The position numbers and the translations under genes are program-made. 29,315 nucleotides of DNA, taken from a virus. The stretch covers positions 1-29,315 of IMG/VR virus record IMGVR_UViG_3300023179_000382; one strand, 5' to 3'. Below, in pieces: positions 1 through 8,931 of this stretch; the stretch's first letter is position 1; every line of letters begins with the position of its first letter. The notes beneath the pieces are model-generated. The model did not search any database. It was not told the DNA's origin and was given only the letters and a program-made list of their open reading frames with translations.

Positions 1-1
1 T

Positions 2-340
2 AGCGTAACTCCAACGCCTGCTCCACCACCTCCTCCTCCACCTGCTCCTCCTCCACCACCGCCTCCTCCGCCACCTCCTCCACCTCCTCCACCTCCTCCA
101 CCGCCACCTGCTCCACCACCACCTCCTCCTCCACCTCCTCCACCTGCATGCACAACATGCTATTCGGTGTTGTCGGGCAACCAATTAATTCCATGTGGTT
201 GCGATGGAGCCAACCAAAAGTATTTCCTAAGAGAATTCTACACAACGGACTTCTGCGAACCATCAGGATGCGTGGGATGCTCATGCAACTTTAGTGTTGA
301 CAGTGCATGCGTTACCTCTGGCGACGTATGTTTTCAATAA
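2..340 (+). CDS. C-terminal part of a Pro-rich, Cys-rich protein (5' end outside window)
   Basis: The frame is open from base 2 to a TAA at 338-340 and has no start inside the window. About the first 48 residues are almost pure proline with occasional alanine, encoded by CCT/CCA/CCG. They are followed by about 65 residues with many cysteines (ACTTCYS, PCGCDG, GCVGCSC, VCFQ at the end). The layout is a stiff polyproline stalk carrying a small, probably disulfide- or metal-stabilised terminal domain, which would suit a fibre or surface appendage tip. That role is inferred from composition and from the structural genes downstream; I do not recognise the Cys-rich domain. The low-complexity DNA is also a place where assemblies collapse, so the stalk length may not be exact. 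Confidence 0.7.
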   Translation, partial: SVTPTPAPPPPPPPAPPPPPPPPPPPPPPPPPPPPPAPPPPPPPPPPPACTTCYSVLSGNQLIPCGCDGANQKYFLREFYTTDFCEPSGCVGCSCNFSVDSACVTSGDVCFQ

Positions 341-372
341 TGTAGTATAATAATTACTAACGAAGGAGTAAT

Positions 373-564
373 ATGACAGAAAATAAAACAGCTAACTTTG
401 CTTTTATTTGCGATGAAGAAGTAGCATGGATATTAAGTATGCCTGTTTCTTTAGAGCTTCCAATAGCAGTAATGCAGTCAAATCCAATAATTGTTGAGTT
501 TGATGAAAGTCAAAATGTACGAATGGGCGATTCTTATAAAGAAGGAAAGTTCATTAGGTCATGA
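373..564 (+). CDS. hypothetical protein, 63 aa
   Basis: Small acidic protein with no recognised domain. A good Shine-Dalgarno (GAAGGAG, about 5 bases before ATG) supports the start. A TATAAT-like hexamer lies about 20 bases upstream (GTATAATAA near 343-351) and could be a -10 element. The TGA stop overlaps the next ATG in an ATGA arrangement at 561-564, so it is translationally coupled to the zinc-ribbon gene that follows. The middle is hydrophobic (SLELPIAVM) but short for a membrane span. Confidence 0.75.
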   Translation: MTENKTANFAFICDEEVAWILSMPVSLELPIAVMQSNPIIVEFDESQNVRMGDSYKEGKFIRS

Positions 565-791
565 CATCGGCTTGGCAAAAGTATAAAGAAAAGCTTGGCA
601 CCACAAGACCATGGGATATAATTAATCCAAACATTCCCAAGGTAACCGATGAGGTGGCAAGTGCCCGCATGTCAATTTGCATGGATTGTCCTGAATTAAT
701 TAAAGCAACCAAACAGTGCAAACAGTGCGGATGTTTTATGAATGCAAAAACAAAATTAGAACAATCAGCATGCCCTATCGGCAAATGGTAA
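561..791 (+). CDS. small zinc-ribbon-like protein, 76 aa
   Basis: The C-terminal half carries a Cys pattern typical of a small metal-binding ribbon: CMDC near residues 40-43, CKQCGC near 53-58, and a final CPIGKW. Similar short proteins with CxxC, CxxCGC and a CP-GKW ending recur in marine phages, usually unnamed; their function is not known to me. The start overlaps the previous stop (ATGA), and the next gene's ATG at 785 overlaps the end of this one. The Cys pattern strongly supports it as real. Confidence 0.8.
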   Translation: MTSAWQKYKEKLGTTRPWDIINPNIPKVTDEVASARMSICMDCPELIKATKQCKQCGCFMNAKTKLEQSACPIGKW

Positions 792-1324
792 ATATATCTA
801 ATTTTCTTGATACAGAATCAACAAATGTATTTTTATATTATGCAAAAAATACCAATGCATGGCAAGAATATGCAGATGATTTTTGGAAGGGAAGAATTTT
901 TAACTTTAGTAAATTTGAAGGACAATTAAAAATTGTATCAGATTATTTAATACAAGATATTAAAAAATATATTAAACAAAAATATGATGCTGAAGTGTAT
1001 TGCGATACGATAGACATTGTTCGTTGGCCAGAAGGATGGAGCCAACCACCACATATAGATGGCTGCAAAGGTTTAGAATATCGAGATTACGGATGTATTA
1101 TTTATTTAAATGATGATTTTGATGGTGGCGAAACTTATTATCCAAATTTAAATATAAAAGTTAAACCAAAATCAGGAACAATAGTTGTTCATCCTGGAGA
1201 CGAAAAACATCTTCATGGTGTAACTGAAGTTAAAAATAATACGAGATATACTATAGCAAGTTTTTGGACGATTACGAAGGATAAAGCGTCTTATGACAGC
1301 GTACATAAATACTGCGGGCAATGA
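785..1324 (+). CDS. 2-oxoglutarate/Fe(II)-dependent oxygenase (prolyl-4-hydroxylase-like), 179 aa
   Basis: The sequence shows the family's metal-binding triad and co-substrate arginine in order: H90-x-D92 (PHIDG), H144 (KHLHGV) and R154 (NNTRYTI), with the strand GGETYYP between them. Its length and spacing match the small single-domain prolyl-4-hydroxylase-like enzymes common in aquatic phages, which oxidise a substrate using 2-oxoglutarate, O2 and Fe(II). The substrate cannot be read from the sequence. I chose ATG 785 rather than the upstream ATG 716, because the extra 23 residues overlap the zinc-ribbon gene and are unlike the family. The last 32 bases overlap the following gene. Confidence 0.9.
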   Translation: MVNISNFLDTESTNVFLYYAKNTNAWQEYADDFWKGRIFNFSKFEGQLKIVSDYLIQDIKKYIKQKYDAEVYCDTIDIVRWPEGWSQPPHIDGCKGLEYRDYGCIIYLNDDFDGGETYYPNLNIKVKPKSGTIVVHPGDEKHLHGVTEVKNNTRYTIASFWTITKDKASYDSVHKYCGQ

Positions 1325-2042
1325 AGTTCCAGATAATATAATTTTAGTTGTTCCGCACACAACAGAACATCCTTCATACTATGAAGATGTAATAGAAGAG
1401 TTATCGGGCAAAACAAAAAGAGAATGGTTTACAGACCATTTTTATTATTGTACTCCATTAATCATTGGAAATCAATACGGATTTATTATAAAGTCAACTA
1501 GAAATTTTACAATAAACTGGCCCGGTGAAGAAAAAGAAATAACAATAACATATAATGATAATTTACCAGATAAACAAGTTTTTAGTAATCATTTTAAAAA
1601 TGGTGTGTTAACAATACAAAACAGATTTGCTTTAAAAACACCACCAAATATAAACTTAATGACAATACAACCACCGAACCACTACATTCCAGGTTTAATA
1701 GCAATGACTGGTGTTATAGAAACCGATAACATTAGAAGAGATTTTACTTTTAATTTAAGAGTTACAATTCCTAACTTTGAAATTAAGATTAAAGAAGGTG
1801 ACCCACTAGGAGCTTTTATTCCAATTCAACGAGGCACTGTAGAAAAGTATAAAGTTAAGTTAATAACAGATATTTTTACTAAAGAACAACATATTCTTGA
1901 GGTAAAAGAATCTAATGCATTAGCCAAAGAAAGGTCTAATGATGATAAATCTAAACCACATGCTTCTGGAAGACGTTACTTCAAAGGAATTCACACCACT
2001 GGTGAACTATACGAAAATCACCAAAAAGGTGCATTTAGGTAA
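1293..2042 (+). CDS. DUF6065-like protein, 249 aa
   Basis: The central block (TPPNINLMTIQPPNHYIPG, then VIETDNIRRDFTFNLR, then EGDPLGAFIPIQR) resembles the DUF6065 family, found in cyanobacteria and phages and of unknown function. The recall is from memory and was not checked by a search. The start overlaps the oxygenase by 32 bases, with a GAAGGA ribosome-binding site about 13 bases upstream. In related genomes such proteins sit near 2OG oxygenases; here the two are directly coupled, which suggests they act together. Confidence 0.8.
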   Translation: MTAYINTAGNEVPDNIILVVPHTTEHPSYYEDVIEELSGKTKREWFTDHFYYCTPLIIGNQYGFIIKSTRNFTINWPGEEKEITITYNDNLPDKQVFSNHFKNGVLTIQNRFALKTPPNINLMTIQPPNHYIPGLIAMTGVIETDNIRRDFTFNLRVTIPNFEIKIKEGDPLGAFIPIQRGTVEKYKVKLITDIFTKEQHILEVKESNALAKERSNDDKSKPHASGRRYFKGIHTTGELYENHQKGAFR

Positions 2043-2074
2043 TGTTTAGCCTTTTATAATAGGAGATTTAATTT

Positions 2075-2521
2075 ATGGCATTTGACCCAGCAATATATGA
2101 GGCAGCTAGAAGAAGCCTCTTTGACCAGTATGCTCAACAGGCAGCACTTAATGCATACCAACGTTATTTGGCCGAAACTCGTGGCCAACGTCCTATTTTG
2201 CAATTGGAAGAGGCAGCCTTTGGTAGAACTGCAACTGGTGGATTAGGCCAGGTTCCTAAATTAACATCATCTTATGGCCGTAGAGGCTTACAGGGCATGA
2301 ACGTACGTTCGGGTATTTATAAGCAGGCTTTGGAAAACTATGCCAAACAAAGAGAGCGTAACTTGGGATATGCCAGAGAAGATTTGGCTGGAGCTCTTAG
2401 AGGTTATGACCTTGCCGCAACACAAGCACAACAGGGTTTTGAATCAGGTTTAGCTGATTTGGAAAGAAGCAAAGCAAGACAGATAGCAGAAGACGCACAA
2501 GCGTTGTTAGGACTGAGGTAA
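2075..2521 (+). CDS. probable virion protein, Ala/Gln-rich, 148 aa
   Basis: Mostly helical by composition (runs of A, Q, E, R, L), with a central glycine-rich segment (FGRTATGGLGQVPKL and SYGRRGLQG). A good ribosome-binding site (AGGAGA) precedes ATG 2075. It is the first of four consecutive plus-strand genes (to 8534) with only short gaps or 1-base overlaps and similar composition. The block resembles the internal or ejection proteins of podoviruses (the T7 gp14-gp16 region) in position and size progression, not in recognisable sequence. Confidence 0.75.
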   Translation: MAFDPAIYEAARRSLFDQYAQQAALNAYQRYLAETRGQRPILQLEEAAFGRTATGGLGQVPKLTSSYGRRGLQGMNVRSGIYKQALENYAKQRERNLGYAREDLAGALRGYDLAATQAQQGFESGLADLERSKARQIAEDAQALLGLR

Positions 2522-2527
2522 AATAAT

Positions 2528-3631
2528 ATGGCTGTAACTTCAACAAGACTTGGTAGAGTTCTTCCAGGAACAACACGACCAGGTATTTCTTCGACAAGTG
2601 ATGAATACGATTTTGATTTCTTAGGCGACTTAGCTCTTACATCTACTAGTAGTGGTGGTTCTAGCGTTCCACGTTCTTATTATGATGCACTTGGTGCAGC
2701 AGCGAAAGCTAGAGCACAAACAGCAGCACAAAATCTTGATTTTGATGTCACCAAATATCAAGCAGAACAACAGGCAGCTGCAGATGCTTTGGCCAGACAA
2801 AGAGCTGGAGCAGTAGCACAACAAGCATATCTTAAATCTCAATTGGGCGCTAAAATACCAACAGAAATATCTGGTGAAATAGCAGCTCAAGAAAAAGCTG
2901 GCCAAGAATATATTGCAAATCAAGCAGCAGCACTTTTAGAACAGTTAAATGCCCGCAAAGCACAAGGTGAAGGATTAACTCAAACCGGTTATTCTAACTT
3001 GATGAATTATCTTGCAAGAAACCAACCAACCGCATTTGCACAAGCTCAACGCGCCATGCCAACGATTACAGAAACTGGTCTTGGTCAATATATGGCAGGA
3101 CAGGGAGTAAGCCCCGCAGCTGCCCAAGAAGCAGCACGTTTGGCAAACATCCAAGCTGCTGGTGGCGCATCAAATTACAATCAATTATTAAACGTACTTG
3201 CAGCACGTGAGGCAGCAGGACAGCAATCTCGTCAATCAGAAGCAGAGATGGGACTAGCGTCACAGCTAGCATTGTTGCAGGGAATATATGGTCAAGCAGC
3301 TGGTGGTTTAGAGCAATCAAGATTGTCTGCTTTGGCCGATTTGGCCAGCAGAACATCTGCAGCTAGACTGCAAGCACAACGCGAAGCTAGCGCTAGAGAC
3401 CAAGCAATTAGAGACGCAATAGCACAACTAGTTGGAACCGGATTGGTTCCTGCACCAGCACCAACTATATTTACACCAGCTCCTGCTCCAAGTGCCGATA
3501 CAAGCTACAGACCAGGAACTCCAAGTCGCTATTTGGTTGGTTTCCGCTATGAAGGAACTGGACCAAATAGAGTAAAGTATGACCAATATTCTGACGGTAC
3601 CGAAGAGGGACCATTTGAGGAGCCGGCATAA
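2528..3631 (+). CDS. probable virion protein, Ala/Gln coiled-coil type, 367 aa
   Basis: The N-terminus is Ser/Thr/Gly-rich (about residues 1-50). A long Ala/Gln/Arg helical region follows (about 55-300), then a Pro/Ala hinge (about 300-325) and a short tail rich in Tyr and Gly (RYLVGFRYEGTGPNRVKYDQY). It starts six bases after the upstream stop and ends in a 1-base TAATG overlap with the next gene. The helical, Gln-rich make-up suits an internal virion or neck protein, but I do not recognise the family. Confidence 0.75.
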   Translation: MAVTSTRLGRVLPGTTRPGISSTSDEYDFDFLGDLALTSTSSGGSSVPRSYYDALGAAAKARAQTAAQNLDFDVTKYQAEQQAAADALARQRAGAVAQQAYLKSQLGAKIPTEISGEIAAQEKAGQEYIANQAAALLEQLNARKAQGEGLTQTGYSNLMNYLARNQPTAFAQAQRAMPTITETGLGQYMAGQGVSPAAAQEAARLANIQAAGGASNYNQLLNVLAAREAAGQQSRQSEAEMGLASQLALLQGIYGQAAGGLEQSRLSALADLASRTSAARLQAQREASARDQAIRDAIAQLVGTGLVPAPAPTIFTPAPAPSADTSYRPGTPSRYLVGFRYEGTGPNRVKYDQYSDGTEEGPFEEPA

Positions 3632-4461
3632 TGGCAACTAATATTACACAAAGACTGATAGCAGCAGGCGCAAGTCCAGAACGCGCACGTGCATTTGAAC
3701 AACAGTTCACGGCACAAGCGCAAAAAGTTGGAATAAAAAGAACACAAGATATTGAAGATGCATTTGATGCCGAACTTGCCGCTGCGTCTGCTGTTTTGTT
3801 TCCTATGACGTTTAAACCACCAAAAGTATCTGATACTAATTTTGATGCATACGCTAATTTGGTTTTAGGAAAACCAGCAATTGATTTTGCTATTAAAAAA
3901 GCTGCTCCAAATTACATAGCGGCACTTTCCAGTCCAAATTCATACATAAAAGACATCACTACTGCTGCACAAAAACAAATATCATTAGATGCTGTTATTG
4001 CAGAAATTAGAAAAGATGCTTTAACTGACGAATCTTTGTTTGGCGGATTGAATGAAGCTGATGTAATTGCTAGTGCAAAAAACATATATGATGAATACCA
4101 AAAGTCGCTTCAAGTAAAAGAAGATTTAATAAATTCAAACAAATATTATAAAGCTGGATTGCCTGACCCAAAACTTAAATACGGAACAAAAACAGATTTT
4201 ACTCAAGGAATAATTGATTACAAAACAAATCCCGGAGTGCTTAAAGTTTTAGGTAGTTCAAAAGTAAGACAAGCTAAACAATTGTCCCAAGTTGCACCCG
4301 CTGGCTATATGGCTGGCGCAGCAAAAGAATTTGGTGAGATGAAGGGGCAGTACGCCAATATTGAAAAAGATATATTTAATCAATTTATAAAAACTGGTGC
4401 AACTCCATTTAAAGATGAAGTAAAAATAAGACAATTCTTAAAGGATAAAAACCTTAAATAA
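3631..4461 (+). CDS. hypothetical virion-associated protein, 276 aa
   Basis: Begins at the ATG sharing a base with the previous stop (TAATG) and ends the same way into the giant gene, so the three are co-translated. The protein is Lys/Ala-rich and mostly helical. It has no signal peptide or membrane span and no catalytic motif I can identify. Context alone places it with the probable internal virion proteins. Confidence 0.75.
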   Translation: MATNITQRLIAAGASPERARAFEQQFTAQAQKVGIKRTQDIEDAFDAELAAASAVLFPMTFKPPKVSDTNFDAYANLVLGKPAIDFAIKKAAPNYIAALSSPNSYIKDITTAAQKQISLDAVIAEIRKDALTDESLFGGLNEADVIASAKNIYDEYQKSLQVKEDLINSNKYYKAGLPDPKLKYGTKTDFTQGIIDYKTNPGVLKVLGSSKVRQAKQLSQVAPAGYMAGAAKEFGEMKGQYANIEKDIFNQFIKTGATPFKDEVKIRQFLKDKNLK

Positions 4462-7400
4462 TGGCAATAAAAACAACTGACACTCAGCCGCCAGTTACGC
4501 CTACAACGATTCCAGGCAAACAATCTGGTTTATCAAAATTGATAAATAGTGCTACGTCTACGACAACGCCTATATCTACACCAACTACAACGATTCCAAA
4601 ACTACCTGCATCTGAAAGTAATTTGTCACGTCTAGTATCTGGCCAGCAACCAGCACCTCCATCTGAAACAATTAAAGTTGGTCCAGTACAAGTGCCGCGT
4701 GCAATATCAACTACACCAGACGTGCTTGAGGCACAAAAAGCATTGCGTGACCAAACCAGAGAAGCAATCAAAGCTGGCGTGCCTACAACTAAGATTCAAG
4801 AAATCGTCACTGGTGAATCGCCCAAAGAGGGCAAACTCGCAAAGATATTTAATTTTGATATTATTCCTGGTCAAGCTGAGTTTAGACCAATTAAAACAAT
4901 TGTTGCACCAGCATTGGGTGGACTAGCAACTGGTGGACGTTTTGTTATTTCTGCCAATGAAGAAGCGATTGACTTTGTCAAACAGAAAGTATTAAGACAA
5001 GAGCCACTTAAATATACTGCCACAGACTATATTCCAGTACACCCACAAACTGGTTTGCCCATTGCAAAACCAGGTGATTATTATATTAGAAACTGGTCTG
5101 ACGTAATCAATACGCCGATACCTGGTGCTGAAAATATAAAGACTCCAGAAGAAGCTCAAGTCGCACAAGACAAATTAGTAAAGAGCACAGCAAGAACTGC
5201 TGCTCCATCATTTAGCGATATAAAGAAAGCAACTAAAGACTTTACATATAGCGCATCAGACAGCCCTTATGTACCGCAGACTGGCAATGCAATCATTGAT
5301 GGCATCATTGACTTTTCTTATGACGTACTACTTGACCCGGTGACCTACGCCACACTTGGTGGTTCGGCATTTGTAGAGCCGATTGAAGCTGGCGTAAAAG
5401 GTGCTACAAAGGCATCAGCTGCAGCAGCCGCCAGAGAAGCTGCACGTGCAACAGCCGCAGAGGCAGCAGCAACTGCAGCAAGAGTGGCCGCAGACCCGTT
5501 GGCCACAGCTGCACAAAAGACAGCAGCACAAGCAGCAGCAGACGCGGCAGAAAAAGCTGCAGACAAAGCTTTCAGACAAGCAGCAGCAGCAGCACCGCGC
5601 AGAGTTTATGGCAGAACGGCAAGAGAAGCCCTTGCCAACAACGTGGCTAGTGCAAGAATTGCAGCACAACAAATACTAGACGATGCAGCAGCAACAGCAG
5701 GCCAAAAAGCGGTGGCAGAACAAGCGTTAAAAGTATTGACGGATGACTTCATCCAAGAAGTAGCAGCAAAAGGCTATGCTGCAATCAGAGGTGAAGCAGC
5801 ACGAACTCTCGGCGTAAGAAGCGGTGCACGTATTGGATTGCCATTTGGTCCTAAAGTAACCATTCCATTTACGGCAAAACTTACGGACTTTTTTGGAACC
5901 ACATTGTCTGGTGGTAGATTCGCCGTATTCAAGTCTGAACTTGGCCAAAGAATGCTTAACAAGATAACTCCGATTGGTGAAGGTGGATTGTTCGGCAGCA
6001 CTGACATTCTTAACATGCGTACTGCATTGAGAACAAAGAGTGTTCCAGCAGAAGTTGCATCTGACTACGTGCAGTTACTTGCTGCTGATACTGCTTATCG
6101 CGGTGCAATTGACTTGCAAAGAAAAGTAACCGGTTCTGAGATAAGAAGATTGACATCAGGTGGCAACGCTAAAATAATACAGGAGATTGCTCCGCATCTT
6201 TCTACTCCAGAATCTGGATGGGCTGCTGCTGGTCTTCGTGCGTTGAGTGGCAAAGAAAGAGCGGTATACGACCAAGTCAGAGATGTATTGGATAAATTTT
6301 ATAGAGAGGCAAATTCTGCCGCAGCTATTCTTGGAGCCGGACCGTTACCAAAACTTCCTGATTATTTTCCTCGTGTACAAAGTCAGCAAGCAATTGAATG
6401 GGCATCAAAGAACGCCGATGCCGCTGCTAAAGCAGCCGGTGACCTTGGTGTCGACAGAACATTTTTCTTAGGAAATTTTACGCCAAGAAGTCTTGAAAAA
6501 GGCAAAGTATGGTTTGGTAATATTTTAAATGGAACTGAGACAACTGTACAATTAAACGACCTTGCTCGTCCAACACTTGGGTTTGATTTCTTTGAAATGG
6601 ACCCACTAAAAGCGTTATCAAACTATGGTGCACAACATGCTAGATACATTGCATATGCAACAGCATTAGACAGGCTAACAACTGCATCTCCTGCAATGGC
6701 CGGTGGTCTTGCGCAAGACATAAGCATGCTGCCAAAGGTAACAAGAACTGGTGTCAAACCAAGTGCCATGGAATTGGGCACTCTTGAAAGCACAATCAAC
6801 AGATTAATGAATCCAGACAGACTGCAACTCTGGAATAAAGCAGACGTAGATGCAATCAGAACAGACATCGCAGCACTGCAGTCTAAACTTGCTGGTGCAG
6901 CACCAATTGACAGAGAAGCATTCCAAGAAGCACTGCTTGAACTTGATGATAAAATAAATTCAACAAATAGATTGATTGACGCTGGCGCAATAGACCCAAC
7001 CATGGCTTCGTTGTTGAGAACAGAGATAGAAGATTATGCCAACGCATTGGCTCTTGCAATAAACAATACAAAGAGAGAGTTCTTGGTAACTTCTCCGTCA
7101 AGATGGCAAAGTGCACAAAGACTGATACTTGATGGTTTTACGGTTTTGAACGAAAAGACAGTTCCTGACGTGGCTGTTCGCAATCAAATATTAGAGATGT
7201 TCACCAATGTTAAAAGATTGGATGACCCTGCATTTGTTCGTGCAGCAGAAACTGCACTGAAAGATTACACAACATTCTTCAAATCTTATGCAACATTGAC
7301 GCCAGGTTTTCACTTGCGTAACTCAATAGGAAACATGTTCATGATGATTGCTGCGGGCGCCAATCCAGTCAACCTGACAAAGGGTGTAAAATATTATGGA

Positions 7401-8534
7401 AGTTGGCTGAGAGCACAAAAAGCTGGTAAAACAGTCGAACAATTTTTGAAGGCATCGGTGCCAGAAGCAGACAGAGCAGCCGTTCGTCAAGCGCTTGCAT
7501 ACTCTGGTGCCACGGGCTTTGGTCAGTTTGGTGAAATAGCAGCAGCAGCTGGTGTAGGTAGACCTGGAGTTTTTGGTAGAGAAGCAACCGGTAGATTACC
7601 AATTGTTTCAAAAATACCAGGGATAAAAGACACCATCGTTGCAGCAGAAATACCAGGCGCAAGAAGATTGTCTGAGATTGGTGGATTACCAATTCGTGGT
7701 TCTCGCAAGTTTGGTGAATGGGTCGAAGGCTTCAACCGCTTTCAATTAACATATGATGGTGTGCAACAAGGTTACGATGCAGCAACAGCCGCAGCAAGAA
7801 CGCAAAAATATTTGATTGACTATCAAGACTTGTCAACGGCAGACAGAGTATTAAGACAAATCATTCCATTCTGGATGTGGGCATCAAGAAACGTGCCATT
7901 GCAGATTGAGAACATGTGGCTCAATCCAAAGGCTTACGTAACCTACAACAAACTTAGAGACAATCTAAGAGACGAAGAAAATGAGAGTCCGTTCCTACGT
8001 CAGTACAGAAGAGAAGCTGGTGCATTCAAGCTTCCAGGTACAGACATATATTTGCAGCCAGACCTTGGATTCCCTGGTGCTGGTCAACCAAGCCTCTTGC
8101 AAGAAGCATTTACCTCACCAGAAAGATTGTTGTCACGCCTCACACCAATGGCAAGAGTTCCATTGGAACTTTGGAAGAACAAACAATTCTTCAGTGGCGC
8201 ACCAGTGACAAATGAAAAGTCAGCAGATGCAAACATGGATAGAATGCTGTACGGATTGCGTCAAATAGGCGCACCAGTAAGCCTTCTTGCACGTTATGCA
8301 AACATGACACCATTAAGAAGATTTGAGTTTTTGCAAAAGATTGCCGGCACAAGAAAAGTAAGCAATGAACAAGAAGCAAGAAACGAAGAACTTAACGCAG
8401 CATTTAGTTTGTTCGGCGCACCATTCTTTAGACAATTGCCATCAGATGAAAAGAAAGAAATCTTTAGAAGATTCTTTGAACTCTTAGATGAAACTGAAAA
8501 AGCTGAATATCAAAAGAAAGAAAAGGAAAAATAA
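4461..8534 (+). CDS. giant virion-associated protein, 1357 aa (LPD38-like C-terminal region)
   Basis: The longest gene in the window. In order: a Thr/Pro/Ser-rich linker (about residues 1-70); a segment with hydrophobic stretches; an extreme Ala-rich helical stretch (about 310-380); a long mixed region; and a C-terminal region (from about 870) with LTPGFHLRNSIGNMFMMI, FNRFQLTYDGV, LIDYQDLSTADRVLRQIIPFW and WASRNVPLQ. That last pattern resembles a domain seen at the end of very large phage polyvalent or internal virion proteins (LPD38-type, from memory). Such proteins are ejected with DNA or line the portal channel in podoviruses. I see no lysozyme or protease motif. It directly precedes the lysis cassette. 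Confidence 0.8.
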   Translation: MAIKTTDTQPPVTPTTIPGKQSGLSKLINSATSTTTPISTPTTTIPKLPASESNLSRLVSGQQPAPPSETIKVGPVQVPRAISTTPDVLEAQKALRDQTREAIKAGVPTTKIQEIVTGESPKEGKLAKIFNFDIIPGQAEFRPIKTIVAPALGGLATGGRFVISANEEAIDFVKQKVLRQEPLKYTATDYIPVHPQTGLPIAKPGDYYIRNWSDVINTPIPGAENIKTPEEAQVAQDKLVKSTARTAAPSFSDIKKATKDFTYSASDSPYVPQTGNAIIDGIIDFSYDVLLDPVTYATLGGSAFVEPIEAGVKGATKASAAAAAREAARATAAEAAATAARVAADPLATAAQKTAAQAAADAAEKAADKAFRQAAAAAPRRVYGRTAREALANNVASARIAAQQILDDAAATAGQKAVAEQALKVLTDDFIQEVAAKGYAAIRGEAARTLGVRSGARIGLPFGPKVTIPFTAKLTDFFGTTLSGGRFAVFKSELGQRMLNKITPIGEGGLFGSTDILNMRTALRTKSVPAEVASDYVQLLAADTAYRGAIDLQRKVTGSEIRRLTSGGNAKIIQEIAPHLSTPESGWAAAGLRALSGKERAVYDQVRDVLDKFYREANSAAAILGAGPLPKLPDYFPRVQSQQAIEWASKNADAAAKAAGDLGVDRTFFLGNFTPRSLEKGKVWFGNILNGTETTVQLNDLARPTLGFDFFEMDPLKALSNYGAQHARYIAYATALDRLTTASPAMAGGLAQDISMLPKVTRTGVKPSAMELGTLESTINRLMNPDRLQLWNKADVDAIRTDIAALQSKLAGAAPIDREAFQEALLELDDKINSTNRLIDAGAIDPTMASLLRTEIEDYANALALAINNTKREFLVTSPSRWQSAQRLILDGFTVLNEKTVPDVAVRNQILEMFTNVKRLDDPAFVRAAETALKDYTTFFKSYATLTPGFHLRNSIGNMFMMIAAGANPVNLTKGVKYYGSWLRAQKAGKTVEQFLKASVPEADRAAVRQALAYSGATGFGQFGEIAAAAGVGRPGVFGREATGRLPIVSKIPGIKDTIVAAEIPGARRLSEIGGLPIRGSRKFGEWVEGFNRFQLTYDGVQQGYDAATAAARTQKYLIDYQDLSTADRVLRQIIPFWMWASRNVPLQIENMWLNPKAYVTYNKLRDNLRDEENESPFLRQYRREAGAFKLPGTDIYLQPDLGFPGAGQPSLLQEAFTSPERLLSRLTPMARVPLELWKNKQFFSGAPVTNEKSADANMDRMLYGLRQIGAPVSLLARYANMTPLRRFEFLQKIAGTRKVSNEQEARNEELNAAFSLFGAPFFRQLPSDEKKEIFRRFFELLDETEKAEYQKKEKEK

Positions 8535-8536
8535 AT

Positions 8537-8761
8537 ATGAGCAAGAACAATAAGACATATCATGCAGATGCAACAATAAAGGGCGCAGCTTTGGGTATAC
8601 TTACATACGTAGGTGCACAACTCAATGTACCAGCAGAAGTTGTTGCAGCCGCAGTGCCACTCGTTGCGTTGGGCTTGTCGTGGGTGTCAACCAAGATTGG
8701 CGACAAGAACACGACGCTACTTCTTAAGCTTGCAGTTGAAGCTATTGCCAAGAAAAAGTAA
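8537..8761 (+). CDS. small membrane protein, holin candidate, 74 aa
   Basis: Two hydrophobic stretches (about residues 14-30 and 33-52, the latter AEVVAAAVPLVALGLSW) lie between a charged N-terminus and a Lys-rich C-terminus. The size and layout fit a small holin. The next genes are a lipoprotein, a second small membrane protein and a secreted muralytic enzyme, so a lysis role is likely but unproven. It starts two bases after the giant gene's stop. Confidence 0.75.
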   Translation: MSKNNKTYHADATIKGAALGILTYVGAQLNVPAEVVAAAVPLVALGLSWVSTKIGDKNTTLLLKLAVEAIAKKK

Positions 8762-8763
8762 TA

Positions 8764-8931
8764 GTGAAAAGAATAATATTTTTAGCTGCACTACTGCTTA
8801 GTGGTTGCGGTTATGATGGGAGTTATCGCTATGAATGCCAAGACCCCAAAAACTGGGAAGCACCAGAGTGCAATCCGCCGGTTTGCGTTCCATCTGGAAC
8901 TTGTACAAAAGATTTGATTGGAGACGAGTAA
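8764..8931 (+). CDS. small lipoprotein, spanin-like candidate, 55 aa
   Basis: Starts at GTG 8764, which overlaps a TAG, and ends in a TAATG overlap with the next gene. The N-terminus is a classic lipoprotein signal: KR, then a hydrophobic core ending LLLSGCG, so Cys15 would be lipidated. The mature part has a conserved-looking set of Cys, Pro and Asp (YECQDPKNW, PECNPPVC, GTCTKDL). Short lipoproteins of this type (CQDPKNW then ECNPPxC) occur beside lysis genes in many aquatic phages; I recall the pattern but did not search. A role as an outer-membrane spanin component would fit a Gram-negative host and is only a suggestion. Confidence 0.85.
   Translation: MKRIIFLAALLLSGCGYDGSYRYECQDPKNWEAPECNPPVCVPSGTCTKDLIGDE

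Noticed and set aside
716-784. Longer start for the oxygenase at ATG 716
   Set aside because: The added residues lie within the Cys-rich zinc-ribbon gene in another frame and do not resemble the family.
5345-5679. Overlapping frames in the Ala-rich part of the giant gene
   Set aside because: They arise from GCA/GCC repeats read in other frames (poly-Gln, poly-Cys/Ser) and are shadows of the real gene.
8835-8930. Longer start for the second membrane protein at ATG 8835
   Set aside because: It would lie inside the well-supported lipoprotein gene; ATG 8931 overlaps its stop in the usual way for this genome.
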